Shown here: positions 55,308-64,000 of the stretch, in pieces
Layout of the letters: every line of letters begins with the position of its first letter
How positions within the stretch are numbered: the first letter of the stretch is position 1
Assembly (NCBI RefSeq): GCF_030272615.1
Contig: NC_081413.1
Location: 16,688,285-16,752,284 of the forward strand
Direction of reading: 5' to 3'
Source: Cryptomeria japonica
Lineage: Eukaryota; Streptophyta; Pinopsida; Cupressales; Cupressaceae
DNA: 64,000 nucleotides
Translations under genes and position numbers: made by a program
The notes under the pieces: generated by a model
Told to the model about the DNA's origin: nothing
Seen by the model: only the letters and a program-made list of their open reading frames with translations
Database searches by the model: none

Positions 55308-56983
55308 GATATAAATATGGTAAGCACAACCAATAGACCAAAATAAATGCAAAAAACACTCAAAATGTTAATTTCCTTCAAAAAAAAATGAAAATTGAAT
55401 TTTGCAATGATTGTTAGCAGAATAAACCAATAGAAAAAGAAATAAGTAAACTTTTTTAATCATTAAAGTATGTACTAATATTAGAACTATAGAATCACAC
55501 ATCACTTTTTAAATTTTTGTCATATTATTGGCCAACTTAAGCAATTAATTTATGCACTATATGTTGGAGATGATGGACCTACTACCCATTTTCTTGGTGT
55601 AATTATATGTAGGATAACCCCCTCATCAAAGCCATGACCCAAGGGAGGGTATAATCAAGGAGATAATGATAACATATGATGAAGGCGTCATTAGAAAAAG
55701 TATCACATGCATACCATTCTTGTTCTAGTTTTATTCTCATATTATATGGTTATTGAAATATAGTGGAAAAGGGATTCACTAGTCTAAACATGCAACTAGA
55801 AATCAATTCCAATCCAATCAATTGCATCGGAGAACAATCAATTGGTCAAACTACAAACCCTTGAGATATTTAGACACATGATTGATTGTTTGATTTTTAT
55901 CTTTTGTGTTTGATTATTGGATAAGATAGATGCAAAGAACTAGGCTAAATAGTGCAAAATTGACAATAAATATCATATATAGACAAATACAGATCTGGAA
56001 ATCAACTAACATGTATAAAAGTGAAAAGAGGATGCAGACAAGAACCTATGACAAAAATCTAAGCTTAAATTGATAGGACATTGTAGATAGGTGCCCTAGT
56101 CCTAATAGTTTGACCAGGTGCAAAATATGAATCTAGTTGGTCTCAAGAGCCTCTAAGATACTTTCTAGTCAAACCTCAAGCGGAAATACTTTGACTATGG
56201 TTCTAGGCACCCTAGTATAGGTAAATAGAGGTTCTAGTTGTCAATGTCTACCTCTTTTGCACTAAAATTTGTCTCATTGCCCCTATCTTTATCCAAATTG
56301 TGCTCATGTATCTTCAATATGATCTTGGAATCTATTTATGAGCCCGCACATGCACAAAAGGAGAGTAAAATGGTGTTGGGTTGCATAGGGGAATTCCTAA
56401 GTCAAGCCCTTGGTTGGAATTAAGCCTACAACAATTATGATGAAAAAGTGAACTTACCCTTGTAGGGAAGAGGCTAAATCTGAAAGGAAATGCTTGAATT
56501 AAAAATTTAATATCATGAAAAAATTATACCTTTTGATGATACAATGTTCTTAGGATAATTTTTCCTTGTATTGATGAAATATCATGATAAATCATCACAA
56601 AATCCATCATGAAAACATAATTGAAGATGCCTTGTTGTAGCTTGTTGCTCCTTAAACTTGGTTATGCTCTTGAATCATAATAATTTCTCTTGAAACGAAA
56701 CGTGTAGATGATGAAATGAATTAAGGGTGATGTACAATATATATGGTTCTCAAGGTAAATCCACTTTTTGTCTGACTTTAATGGGCATATCCCAATTTCA
56801 AGGATAGATATGGAAATGTCAATGTTGTCACATTATCCTCTCAAAGTTCAAGCCAAAAAGTGTTGGACGATGATAATAGTTGTCATTGTCTTGACAAAAA
56901 AGGTTCAAATTTTAAGAGAAGTGAAAAAATATGACTCTAATATTGGATTTATAATTTATTTTAGGAATGAGGAAATTTAAGTT
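55308..56983. other. no recognisable gene
   Basis: AT-rich sequence between the LTR and the candidate transposon; short frames only. Confidence 0.4.
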
Positions 56984-56991
56984 GGGGGGTG
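56984..56991 (+). repeat. possible target duplication, left copy
   Basis: GGGGGGTG, repeated exactly at 62227-62234 beyond the right inverted repeat. Confidence 0.5.
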
Positions 56992-57008
56992 CTTGCAAGA
57001 AGTTGTGT

Positions 57009-57028
57009 CCACTTTTTGGCCAAAAAGT
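57009..57028. repeat. perfect 20-bp palindrome next to the left inverted repeat
   Basis: CACTTTTTGGCCAAAAAGTG equals its own reverse complement. The right end has only the shortened form CACATTAAGTG. Confidence 0.85.
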
Positions 57029-57362
57029 GGAAGTTTTTTCCCTTTTTTTTCAATTTCATCCCGTTTGACCTAAATATTTGAGGCACTTAAAGAATGATTC
57101 TTCAAAAAATTCAGTAATGGAAAATGTAGTGCTCGAAGTCTACTTTCCAAATATGTAATTTATTTTAATACCCAGATCTTAAAAAGGAAGTTTGAATAGG
57201 CATTACTAAAACCTATAGTTTAAAAGTCACTTCTTAGGACCATACCATGCCCGTGTACGGCAAGCATAATTTGACCTAAATGAAAGTATTTTTCTTTATC
57301 CTTTTGGTAAAATATCTGTAACTCACTCACCTCTGCTGAGGATATCTTTTTGTAATTTTTTT

Positions 57363-57364
<2 letters not shown>

Positions 57365-57451
<87 letters not shown>
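57365..57451 (+). repeat. AT microsatellite, 87 bp
   Basis: An uninterrupted (AT)n run of about 43 repeats. Confidence 0.97.
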
Positions 57452-57454
<3 letters not shown>

Positions 57455-57939
57455 ATTTTTTAACTGGGCATAATCACTGTTTTGAAAAATTCGCGTGTAT
57501 GGCAAGCATAATTTGACCTAAACTTAACATTTTTTTTATTTTTTTTTAAACTGTATAGATTCATCTCTAGTTTGATGCCATATAAAAAAAATTAAAAAAA
57601 TTAAAGACAAAAAAGTTATTAAAATTTTAAAAAACCCTGTTATTTCAAGTTTACGGACCTCTTTTACTAGAAATTATTTTAAAATTAAAAATATTGATCT
57701 ATTCTTTTAAAAAATTATATATTTGGAATCTAGACAGTGTGTATTATAAATAGTTTTTGTTGTTTAAAAAATTTCTGAAAATTAGGTGTTCAGATATATT
57801 TTTTAAGTCATTTTTTTGTATGAAGCTTGATTTGGCCTTCAAGTTGCAAGTCAAACTAGTTCCAAGCCTCAGGTTCGGATTTCCGAACCATTTTCCAAGC
57901 CAAATTCTGAACCTACAAGCGGGCCCCAAATTTTTTTTT

Positions 57940-58075
57940 TACAACGGGATCTTGTATCCAAAATGGGATCCCGTTCTATTTTGCCTATTAATTAAAAATG
58001 CAAAAACAAAATGGGATCCTGTTTTGAATTAAAATGTGATCCTGTGTTGAAAACGGGGTCCCATTTTGTTTTGCA
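57940..58075. repeat. left GGGATCCC cluster
   Basis: About six copies of AATGGGATCCCGTTTT-like motifs, some altered, in about 135 bp. The same motif family forms a cluster near the right end (61945-62130). Confidence 0.7.
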
Positions 58076-58251
58076 TTAATTTTTTTTCTTTGAAATTTTA
58101 TAAATAAGAGATATTAAAAATGATAAAATGTGTCTTCAAATGTGCAAGTTTTTACTTAATATTTTATGATTTAGTTGTCCTTTGGATGCTCTTTTGTTGC
58201 AATTTTAGATCCATTTTTTTAAGGTGGCATTTATTGCATAATTTTTTAGTC

Positions 58252-58872
58252 ATGGGGTCTAAACAACATCAAAAGAAGAAACAAAGGAGGGAATTGACTG
58301 TCGAGGAAATTCAAGCAGAAAGAGAGGAGGCCAATCGTCAAAGAGATAGAAGAGTGAGGATTCGACAAATGAATAATCTTGATGCTTCTGGATCCACAAC
58401 AATGGAAGAGACAAACATTCAAGATGATGCCTTGGGGGATAAGATGGACGTAGATGATGCAATTATGGATGATGTTGATGTGAATGAAACAATTATGATG
58501 AATATTACAAATACTAAATACTCAAATCCAGGTACATCTTCAAATTGTCCAAGTATAGCTTCAAATCCTTCTCCAGAAGACAAGGATAATGTGATTATAG
58601 GTGATATTCATATTGATTATTTAGTAGAAGCTGGATATACCAATGTTGAGATTGATAGAATTGTCCATGAAAATGAAAACCTTCATGTTGGTAAAGATGA
58701 AATTCCTTTGAATGTTGAAAGTGAAAATCTTTTTGAAGATGGTGAAAATGAAAATCCTCCAATTATTGAAGATCAAGGAAACTTTTTTATAAAAAATCAA
58801 AAAAATGTTTTGGATAATCTTCCTGGTAAGATTTCTTGGAGACATATAAGAACATATGCCAATAGAATATAG
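58252..58872 (+). CDS. unknown acidic protein, possibly transposon-encoded
   Basis: 206 codons from the Met of MGSKQHQKKKQRRELTVEEI; an upstream in-frame extension to 58120 exists but is hydrophobic and less likely. The N-terminus is strongly basic and predicted helical (EREEANRQRDRRVRIRQMNN). The rest is very acidic, with DKMDVDDAIMDDVDVNETIM and many Asn and Glu. A basic head followed by an acidic, Ser/Asn-rich body is seen at the N-terminus of some transposon-encoded proteins, but I cannot assign a family. The stop TAG at 58870 is followed in the same frame by KEFFYQKKLAIQCQL, so the protein may once have been longer. Confidence 0.45.
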   Translation: MGSKQHQKKKQRRELTVEEIQAEREEANRQRDRRVRIRQMNNLDASGSTTMEETNIQDDALGDKMDVDDAIMDDVDVNETIMMNITNTKYSNPGTSSNCPSIASNPSPEDKDNVIIGDIHIDYLVEAGYTNVEIDRIVHENENLHVGKDEIPLNVESENLFEDGENENPPIIEDQGNFFIKNQKNVLDNLPGKISWRHIRTYANRI

Positions 58873-58996
58873 AAAGAATTTTTTTATCAAAAAAAACTAG
58901 CAATTCAATGTCAACTTATGATGCAATTGATGAGAATGTGGAAAATGAGAAAAGTGATGAAAAAAATATGCATCTATGTGAAACCATCAAAAAAAG

Positions 58997-59374
58997 ATGA
59001 ATTTGTTAAGCATGCTATGTCAGCGATTCTCTTGGTTAGTTGAAGAGGAAAACATTGTGCGGAAACTTGATTGTGAGATAATTAGCAGATCAGCAAAATG
59101 GCATTCATTTAAGAGTTCAAATGCAAGCACATGGATTATATGGATAAGCGAACTTGCATGTTTTTGTCAGTTTTGTATTTCAGGTGATTCTGATGTATGT
59201 GAGAATACTGAATGGGTTGAAGATTGGAATCAAAGATCGTTGACTCCTACTCAAGCACAAGATCATATTAACACAATTGAAGATAATGATCAATTGTTTG
59301 CATCAAATGATTATGATTGTGTTTCAGCCCTTGTACAAAAAGGTAATCATTTAATTATTTTGTTGACCATTTAA
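58997..59374 (+). pseudogene. cysteine-containing reading frame downstream of the acidic protein
   Basis: Open for 125 codons. It contains RSAKWHSFKSSNASTW, then ACFCQFCISGDSDVCENTEW (C-x-C-x2-C-x7-C), then VEDWNQ, a compact cluster that could bind zinc. It ends ...SALVQKG at a possible splice donor (AAAAAGGTAATC, about 59338). It may be a further exon, or frame-shifted continuation, of the protein at 58252-58872. I do not recognise the family. Confidence 0.4.
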
Positions 59375-59419
59375 TAAAATTAGTTTCAAACTTTTTTATA
59401 TTTAATGTAAATACAAATA

Positions 59420-61320
59420 CTAGGATGGGCCTTTAGGACCACATTGTGTTCTAAGGGGTCATATGTGGTCCTAAGGCATCACGTTAGGACCACATATAAG
59501 CCCTTTTAACATCCTAGTAGTTGGGGTATACATGTGTGACCTGTTAAAAGGGCTCATATGTGGTCCTAAGAGGTCACGCATAGGGGTCATGCATGTGTTA
59601 GAACACATGTGTGACCCCTTAGGACCACATATGAGCCCTTTTAACATCCTAGTAGTTGGGGTATACATGTGTGACCCCTTAGGACCCCAACTACTAGGAT
59701 GTTTAAAGGGCTCATATGTGGTCCTAAGGGGTCACACATGTGTTCTAACACATGTGTGATCCCTTAGGACCACCCCCAACTACTAGGATGTTAAAAGGGC
59801 TCATATGTGGTCCGAAGGGGTCACACATGTGTTCTAACACATGCGTGATCCCTTAGGACCACATATGACCCCTTAGAACACAATGTGGTCCTAGTAAAGG
59901 CCCGTCACACACATGCACACATTCTGACTCATGGTATAATATGGACATGGATCAAACTAAATTATAGGACACATGTGGCTTAAAAGGGGAATGAATTTGA
60001 AAATAGGAGATGGCTTAAGGGGACACACACATGTGTTCTAGAATGTACATGTGTGACCCCTTAGGACCACATATGACCCAAGCTTAGAACACAATGTGGT
60101 CCTAAAGACCTGTCACACACATGCACGTGTTCTAACTCATGGTATAATATGGACATGGCTTAAAAGGGTATGTAGGCCTAATTGGGACATGTGGCAAGAA
60201 AGGGGATAAAAGTAAATTGTAGGACATGTGGCTTGAAAGGGGAATGCATTTGAAAGTAGGAGATGGCTTAAGGGGATATGCGCATGTGTTCTACAATGTA
60301 CATGTGTGACCCCTTAGGACCACATATGACCCCTTAGGATCAACTATGTGATCATATGGGGTCATACACATATACATGGTCCTAGAAGGGGTTGAACACA
60401 TGAGTTAGTTCATGCATGCATGTGTGACGGGCCTTTAGGACCACATTGTGTTCTAAGGGACCATCATATAGGTGATCCTAAGGGGTCACACATGTGTTAT
60501 AACACATGTATACCCCAACTACTAAGATGTTAAAAGGGCCCATATGTGGTCCTAAGGGGTCACGCATGTGTTCTAACACATGTGTGACCCCTTAGGATCA
60601 CATATATGACCCCTTAGAACACAGTGTGGTCCTAAAGGCCCAGTACACATGCGTTCAACCCCTTAGGACCATGTACATGTATGACCCCATACGATCATGC
60701 ATAGTGTCCTAAGGGGTCATGTATGTGGTCCTAAGGGGTCACACATGTACATTAGAATGTGCATGTGTGACCCCTTAGGACCACATACATGACCGCTTTG
60801 GACACTATGGCTAATCTTATGGGGTCATATGTGGTCATAAGGGGTTGAACGTATGTGTTAGAACACGTGTGTACATGACCCTTTAGGACCACATATTCAA
60901 TGATCCCTTGGGATACTAGGATATTAAAAGGGGTCATATGTGGTGGACTAAGGGGTCACGTATGTGTTAAAACACATGTGTGACCCCTTACGACCAAATA
61001 TGGCCCCTTAGGATGTGATGTGATTCTATGTGGTCATAGGGGTTATGTTGTATACACTAGATATTAAAAAGAGTCATATGTGGTCCTAAGGGGTCACATG
61101 CATACATGTTAAAAAACACATGCATGACCCCTTAGGGCCAAATATGACTCCTTAGGACATGATGTGATCCTATGGTATCATATGTGCTCCTAAGTGGTCG
61201 CACATGTGTTAGAACACATGCGTGACTGCTTAGGACTACACATGACCCCTTACGATCCACTGTGCTCCTATATGGTCATATATTAGGTCATATAGGTCAA
61301 ATGGTCATGTATGTGATCCT
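59420..61320. repeat. palindromic minisatellite array, about 1.9 kb
   Basis: The core GTCCTAAGGGGTCACACATG is followed by a short loop and the reverse complement, so each unit is a palindrome of about 50 bp. Roughly twenty exact or near-exact copies of CCTAAGG/CCTTAGG with flanking GGGGTCAC/GTGACCCC occur in both orientations, mixed with CATATGTGGTCC and CACATGTGT motifs. Spacing is irregular. Chance reading frames across it (for example 59471-59759 on both strands) are by-products. Confidence 0.9.
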
Positions 61321-61329
61321 ATAATTTTT

Positions 61330-61560
61330 GGTTTTTCAACATTTTCATTTTATTTTAAAAAAAGGTTTTGGTTTTGGTTTTTCTATGTTTTAGTTAAATT
61401 TCTATATTTTGATTTTCATTTTGGGAAATTTTAACAATGTTTTAGTTTCGTTTTTGTTGTAATTTTTTGGTTTTGGTTTTCATTTTGATTTTTGTTTTGA
61501 TCTTGTATTAAATGTTTTGGTTTTGATTTTTTTTGGGTTTTGGTTTCATTTCAAGGTTTT
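61330..61560 (+). repeat. TTTTGG-type low-complexity tract
   Basis: Repeated GGTTTTGGTTTT units with drift. It is followed to about 61800 by A/T-rich AAACTAAAAA repeats. Confidence 0.7.
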
Positions 61561-61944
61561 CAACATTTTTATTAAATTTTTTCATTTAAAAAAAAATCCT
61601 AATCTAATCAATTCATAAAAAAATAAATTTCAAACTAAATTTAACTAATATTTAAACTAAAAAGCAAATTTTTAAACTAAAAACATACTTTTCTAATAAA
61701 TAAAATAATTATTAAACTAAAAATCTATTTTTTTTTAAACAAAAAAAAAAATTAAAACTAAAAATCTATTTTTTTTAACTAAAAAAAATTTTTTAATATG
61801 AATTATTGAAAAAAAATGGGTGTTTGGCGTACCTGGAAGACTTGCAGGCGGCTTTCTAGCACTTTTTGGGGAGGGCTCCACTCCAATCAGGATCCCGTAT
61901 GGCAAAAATGAACCCCACTTCATTTTTTTTTTAAATTATATATT

Positions 61945-62130
61945 CGAAATGGGATCCCATGTTGAAATGAAATGGGATCCCATTTCATTTCAACACGGGA
62001 TCCCGCTTCATTTTAACATGGGATCTTGTTTCATTTTAATATGGGATCCCATTTGGGGTTCTAGGCTCGGGATCTTGGGTCCCACGGGATCCCATTTGTT
62101 TTTTGGCTCGGGATCCCAAGCATAGATGAG
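61945..62130. repeat. right GGGATCCC cluster
   Basis: About eight copies of ATGGGATCCCATTTCATTTT-like motifs with CGGGATCCCG and GGGATCTTG variants, mirroring the left cluster. Confidence 0.75.
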
Positions 62131-62226
62131 ATCCCAATTCGTCTCCTATTAACTTTGTCTGATTTTCACTTTTTTACTAAGTCTAAAACTTCCACATTAA
62201 GTGGACACAACTTCTTGCACTTACTC

Positions 62227-62234
62227 GGGGGGTG
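62227..62234 (+). repeat. possible target duplication, right copy
   Basis: GGGGGGTG, identical to 56984-56991. Confidence 0.5.
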
Positions 62235-62840
62235 TCGAACCTAAGGTAGGACTGAGAGTGGGGGTGAACCAGTCCAAACATACATTATTGCATCACATAA
62301 ACAATTAATAAACAACACATAACCAACACATCAATACCAATAACACTTTCTAGACCGCAACGCTTCTGGAACAACTAATAGAACAACTACACCATAACAC
62401 AACAAGATAACTTTGCACTACAAACATTCCAGAGCAAAGCCAGTTCACACCAAGTTTGACATCAATAACAAATGTAACAATCACAAACTTATAATCAATC
62501 TCATCATTTGCCATTGATGGCAACACTTGCCAACATATAACAAAAACTCAACCTACAATCAAAGCTACAAAATAATATTTCTCAATATCTCTCATAATAG
62601 CTCACACAAATTTAGTGCTCAATCTCTTAAACTACTCAACACACTTCTCAAACTCTCCCGCAAAATACATTACTCAAAATACTGCTCAAACTGCACAATC
62701 TCTCCCCCTTTTTCATCAAGGATAAAGGCTCCAATATTACTGCAAATCACTGCACACCACTACTCCCCCTGAGAGCAACCACGACATTAATCTAGGAAAA
62801 GAAATAGGCATGAAAGCTCCCCCTAGAAAAATGCATCCTG
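62235..62840 (-). other. 3' non-coding part of Copia remnant 2, perhaps including LTR
   Basis: On the minus strand the stretch near 62240-62280 reads GGACTGGTTCACCCCCACTC, similar to the ends of Copia LTRs. No internal coding region lies between it and RNase H at 62840. LTR limits cannot be set. Confidence 0.35.
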
Positions 62841-63643
62841 TAATGCACCTACCATGAAGGAGGGGAAATAACCCCAAGCTTCTCTTGGAGAAACTCAAAT
62901 GAATTCTTCACTAATGCCTTAGTGAAAATATATGCAATATGTTCCTTTGTAGAAATGAACTCCAATCTAACTTCCTTCTCAACAACTTTCTCCCTTAGGA
63001 AATGATATATATTTGAATTATGCTTTGTTTTTTAATGCATATGAAGATTTTTTAAAATGTTTATTGCACTTGTATTGTCACACCAAATAGGATTTGCTTC
63101 ATCAAATGTTACCTTGATATCCTTAAGAGTCTGTCTCATCCACATCACCTAAGTACAACAAGATGCCGCTGTAATATACTCTACTTTAGCTGTAGATAGG
63201 GAAACTAAATCTTATTTTTTATTGAACCAGGAAACTAATTTGTCTCCTAAAAAGAAAGCTCCATTAGCACTCTTCTAGTCATTAACACTTCTAGCCCAAT
63301 CTACATCAGCATAAGTTTTCAACATGAATTATCCACATTTCTTGTACCAAAGTCCAAAATCCATAGTACTTTTCAAATATTTGAAAATTCTTTTCACATC
63401 TTGCTCATGTGTCACCTTTAGATTAGCTTGAAATCTAGCTATTAAACAAATTGCTTGCATGATATATGGTATAAACATAGTCAAATACAACAATCCACCA
63501 ATCATCGACCTGTACTTCTTCTGTTCAACTTTCGGAGACTCATATTTACTCGACTTGCATCCAATAGTTAAAGGAGTAGTAACCAGTTTACAGTAATCAA
63601 AACCAAACTTCATCAACATTTCTTTCATATACTTGCTTTGAGA
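62841..63643 (-). pseudogene. Copia RT/RNase H remnant, truncated
   Basis: From the high coordinate down: MKEMLMKFGFDYCKLVTTPL, YRSMIGGLLYLTMFIPYIMQ and VKRIFKYLKSTMDFGLWY (63329-63628), then the RNase H blocks YADVDWARSVND and LSTAKVEYITAA. It ends HIAYIFTKALVKNSFEFLQE and KLGVISPS near 62860, the normal Copia C-terminus. Stops interrupt it, and its upstream part is cut off at 63644 by an LTR. Confidence 0.78.
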
Positions 63644-63644
63644 G

Positions 63645-64000
63645 TGTAGACACCTAAAATTGTCATGTCTAATTAAATAAATATTTTTTATTTATTTAAT
63701 TATTTTATCCTAAGTCTTCTATTAATTAAATAAATCTTTATTTATTTAACTAATTCATTAATCCTCTTCCAAGTCTTTCCTCATTTAAATTAATACTTTT
63801 ATTTATTTAAATTGTCATTTTCCTAAAATAATTAAATATTTTATTTATTTAATTGATCCCACTTCTTCTATTAATTAAATAAATCTTTATTTATTTAATT
63901 AATTTATTATTTTTTTCTACCCATGACACATGTCATTCATCTCTTAATTCTTCACTTACCTACCACCTTTATCATTTTATTATTTCTTCTACCTACCCTT
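63645..64000 (+). repeat. LTR with AT-rich palindromic subrepeats, copy B, partial
   Basis: Begins TGTAGACACCTAAAATTGTC and shows the same subrepeat series as copy A (54690-55307), in the opposite orientation. The window ends inside it. It interrupts the Copia remnant. Confidence 0.65.

Larger units (their letters stand above)
56992..62226. mobile_element. candidate DNA transposon of unknown type, 5.2 kb
   Basis: Inverted repeats bound it: TGCAAGAAGTTGTGTCCACT+T at 56994-57014 is the exact reverse complement of 62199-62219 (21 bp), and GTGGAAGTTTT follows inside on both sides. Outside lies an 8-bp direct repeat, GGGGGGTG. The distances from repeat to border differ (2 bases left, 7 right), so the exact ends are uncertain. 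Inside are an (AT)n tract, GGGATCCC clusters near both ends, one acidic and one cysteine-containing reading frame, and a long palindromic array. An 8-bp duplication would fit hAT; long inverted repeats would also fit a Mutator-like element. No transposase was recognised. Confidence 0.5.

Noticed and set aside
57323-57505. Minus-strand frame encoding an Ile-Tyr repeat protein
   Set aside because: It is only the translation of the AT microsatellite.
59471-59759. Reading frames on both strands within the palindromic array
   Set aside because: They are translations of the repeat on each strand and have no start context or family motif.
59420-61320. CRISPR-like array
   Set aside because: The units are palindromes with irregular spacing in both orientations, there are no unique spacers of constant length, and the context is a plant nuclear genome.
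59420-61320. Homing-endonuclease-type site (GGTCCTAAGG resembles the core of the I-CeuI target)
   Set aside because: Only ten bases match, and they are explained by the repeated palindrome unit; no ribosomal RNA or intron is present.
61330-61560. Telomere-like TTTTGG repeat
   Set aside because: Plant telomeres are TTTAGGG type; this tract drifts and is short, so it is low-complexity DNA.

Overview
The window looks like nuclear DNA of a seed plant with a large, transposon-dominated genome. The evidence is one plant-type peroxisomal acyl-CoA oxidase gene spread over 19.6 kb, surrounded and invaded by plant LTR retrotransposons (chromodomain Gypsy and several Copia), L1-type LINEs, a SINE and BED/hAT transposons. 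A very long first intron packed with old, decayed elements would fit a conifer or other gymnosperm. That is inference; nothing here fixes the species.

Layout. 1-2401: 3' part of an LTR element with gag/protease but no reverse transcriptase. 2430-3560: LINE remnant. 4370-5655: LTR-like block. 6753-14630: full-length chromodomain Gypsy element (LTRs of 1628 and 1627 bp) whose polyprotein is broken mainly by stops at Gln and Trp codons. 14740-15452: lone LTR-like block. 16341-16530: SINE with a perfect 12-bp target duplication. 17237-30778: L1-type LINE flanked by a 14-bp duplication; a hAT element (about 18873-22400) sits between its two ORFs, and a second, rearranged Gypsy element (about 25035-29110) sits inside ORF2.

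31404-50975, minus strand: the one conventional host gene, an apparently intact ACX4-type acyl-CoA oxidase (short-chain, peroxisomal beta-oxidation). I could define 12 exons with GT-AG junctions and consistent phase. They sum to 1290 bp, or 429 residues, ending in the peroxisomal signal AKL. Intron 1 is about 12.5 kb and holds a 5.6-kb Copia element (38835-44433) in the gene's own orientation and a decayed hAT element (about 45270-48690) in the opposite one. Intron 7 (3.3 kb) holds a deleted hAT derivative. The gene appears to have kept its reading frame despite these insertions.

51255-64000 has no recognisable host gene. The most unusual block is 56992-62226. It is bounded by a perfect 8-bp direct repeat and inverted repeats sharing a 21-bp core. 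It carries GGGATCCC-rich clusters near both ends, a 1.9-kb array of long palindromes built on GTCCTAAGGGGTCAC, and an unrecognised acidic ORF plus a cysteine-rich partner ORF. It may be a DNA transposon of a type I cannot name. The window ends in a Copia RNase H remnant interrupted by an LTR whose family also occurs, inverted, at about 54690-55307.

All protein assignments come from reading motifs by eye. No database search was possible.
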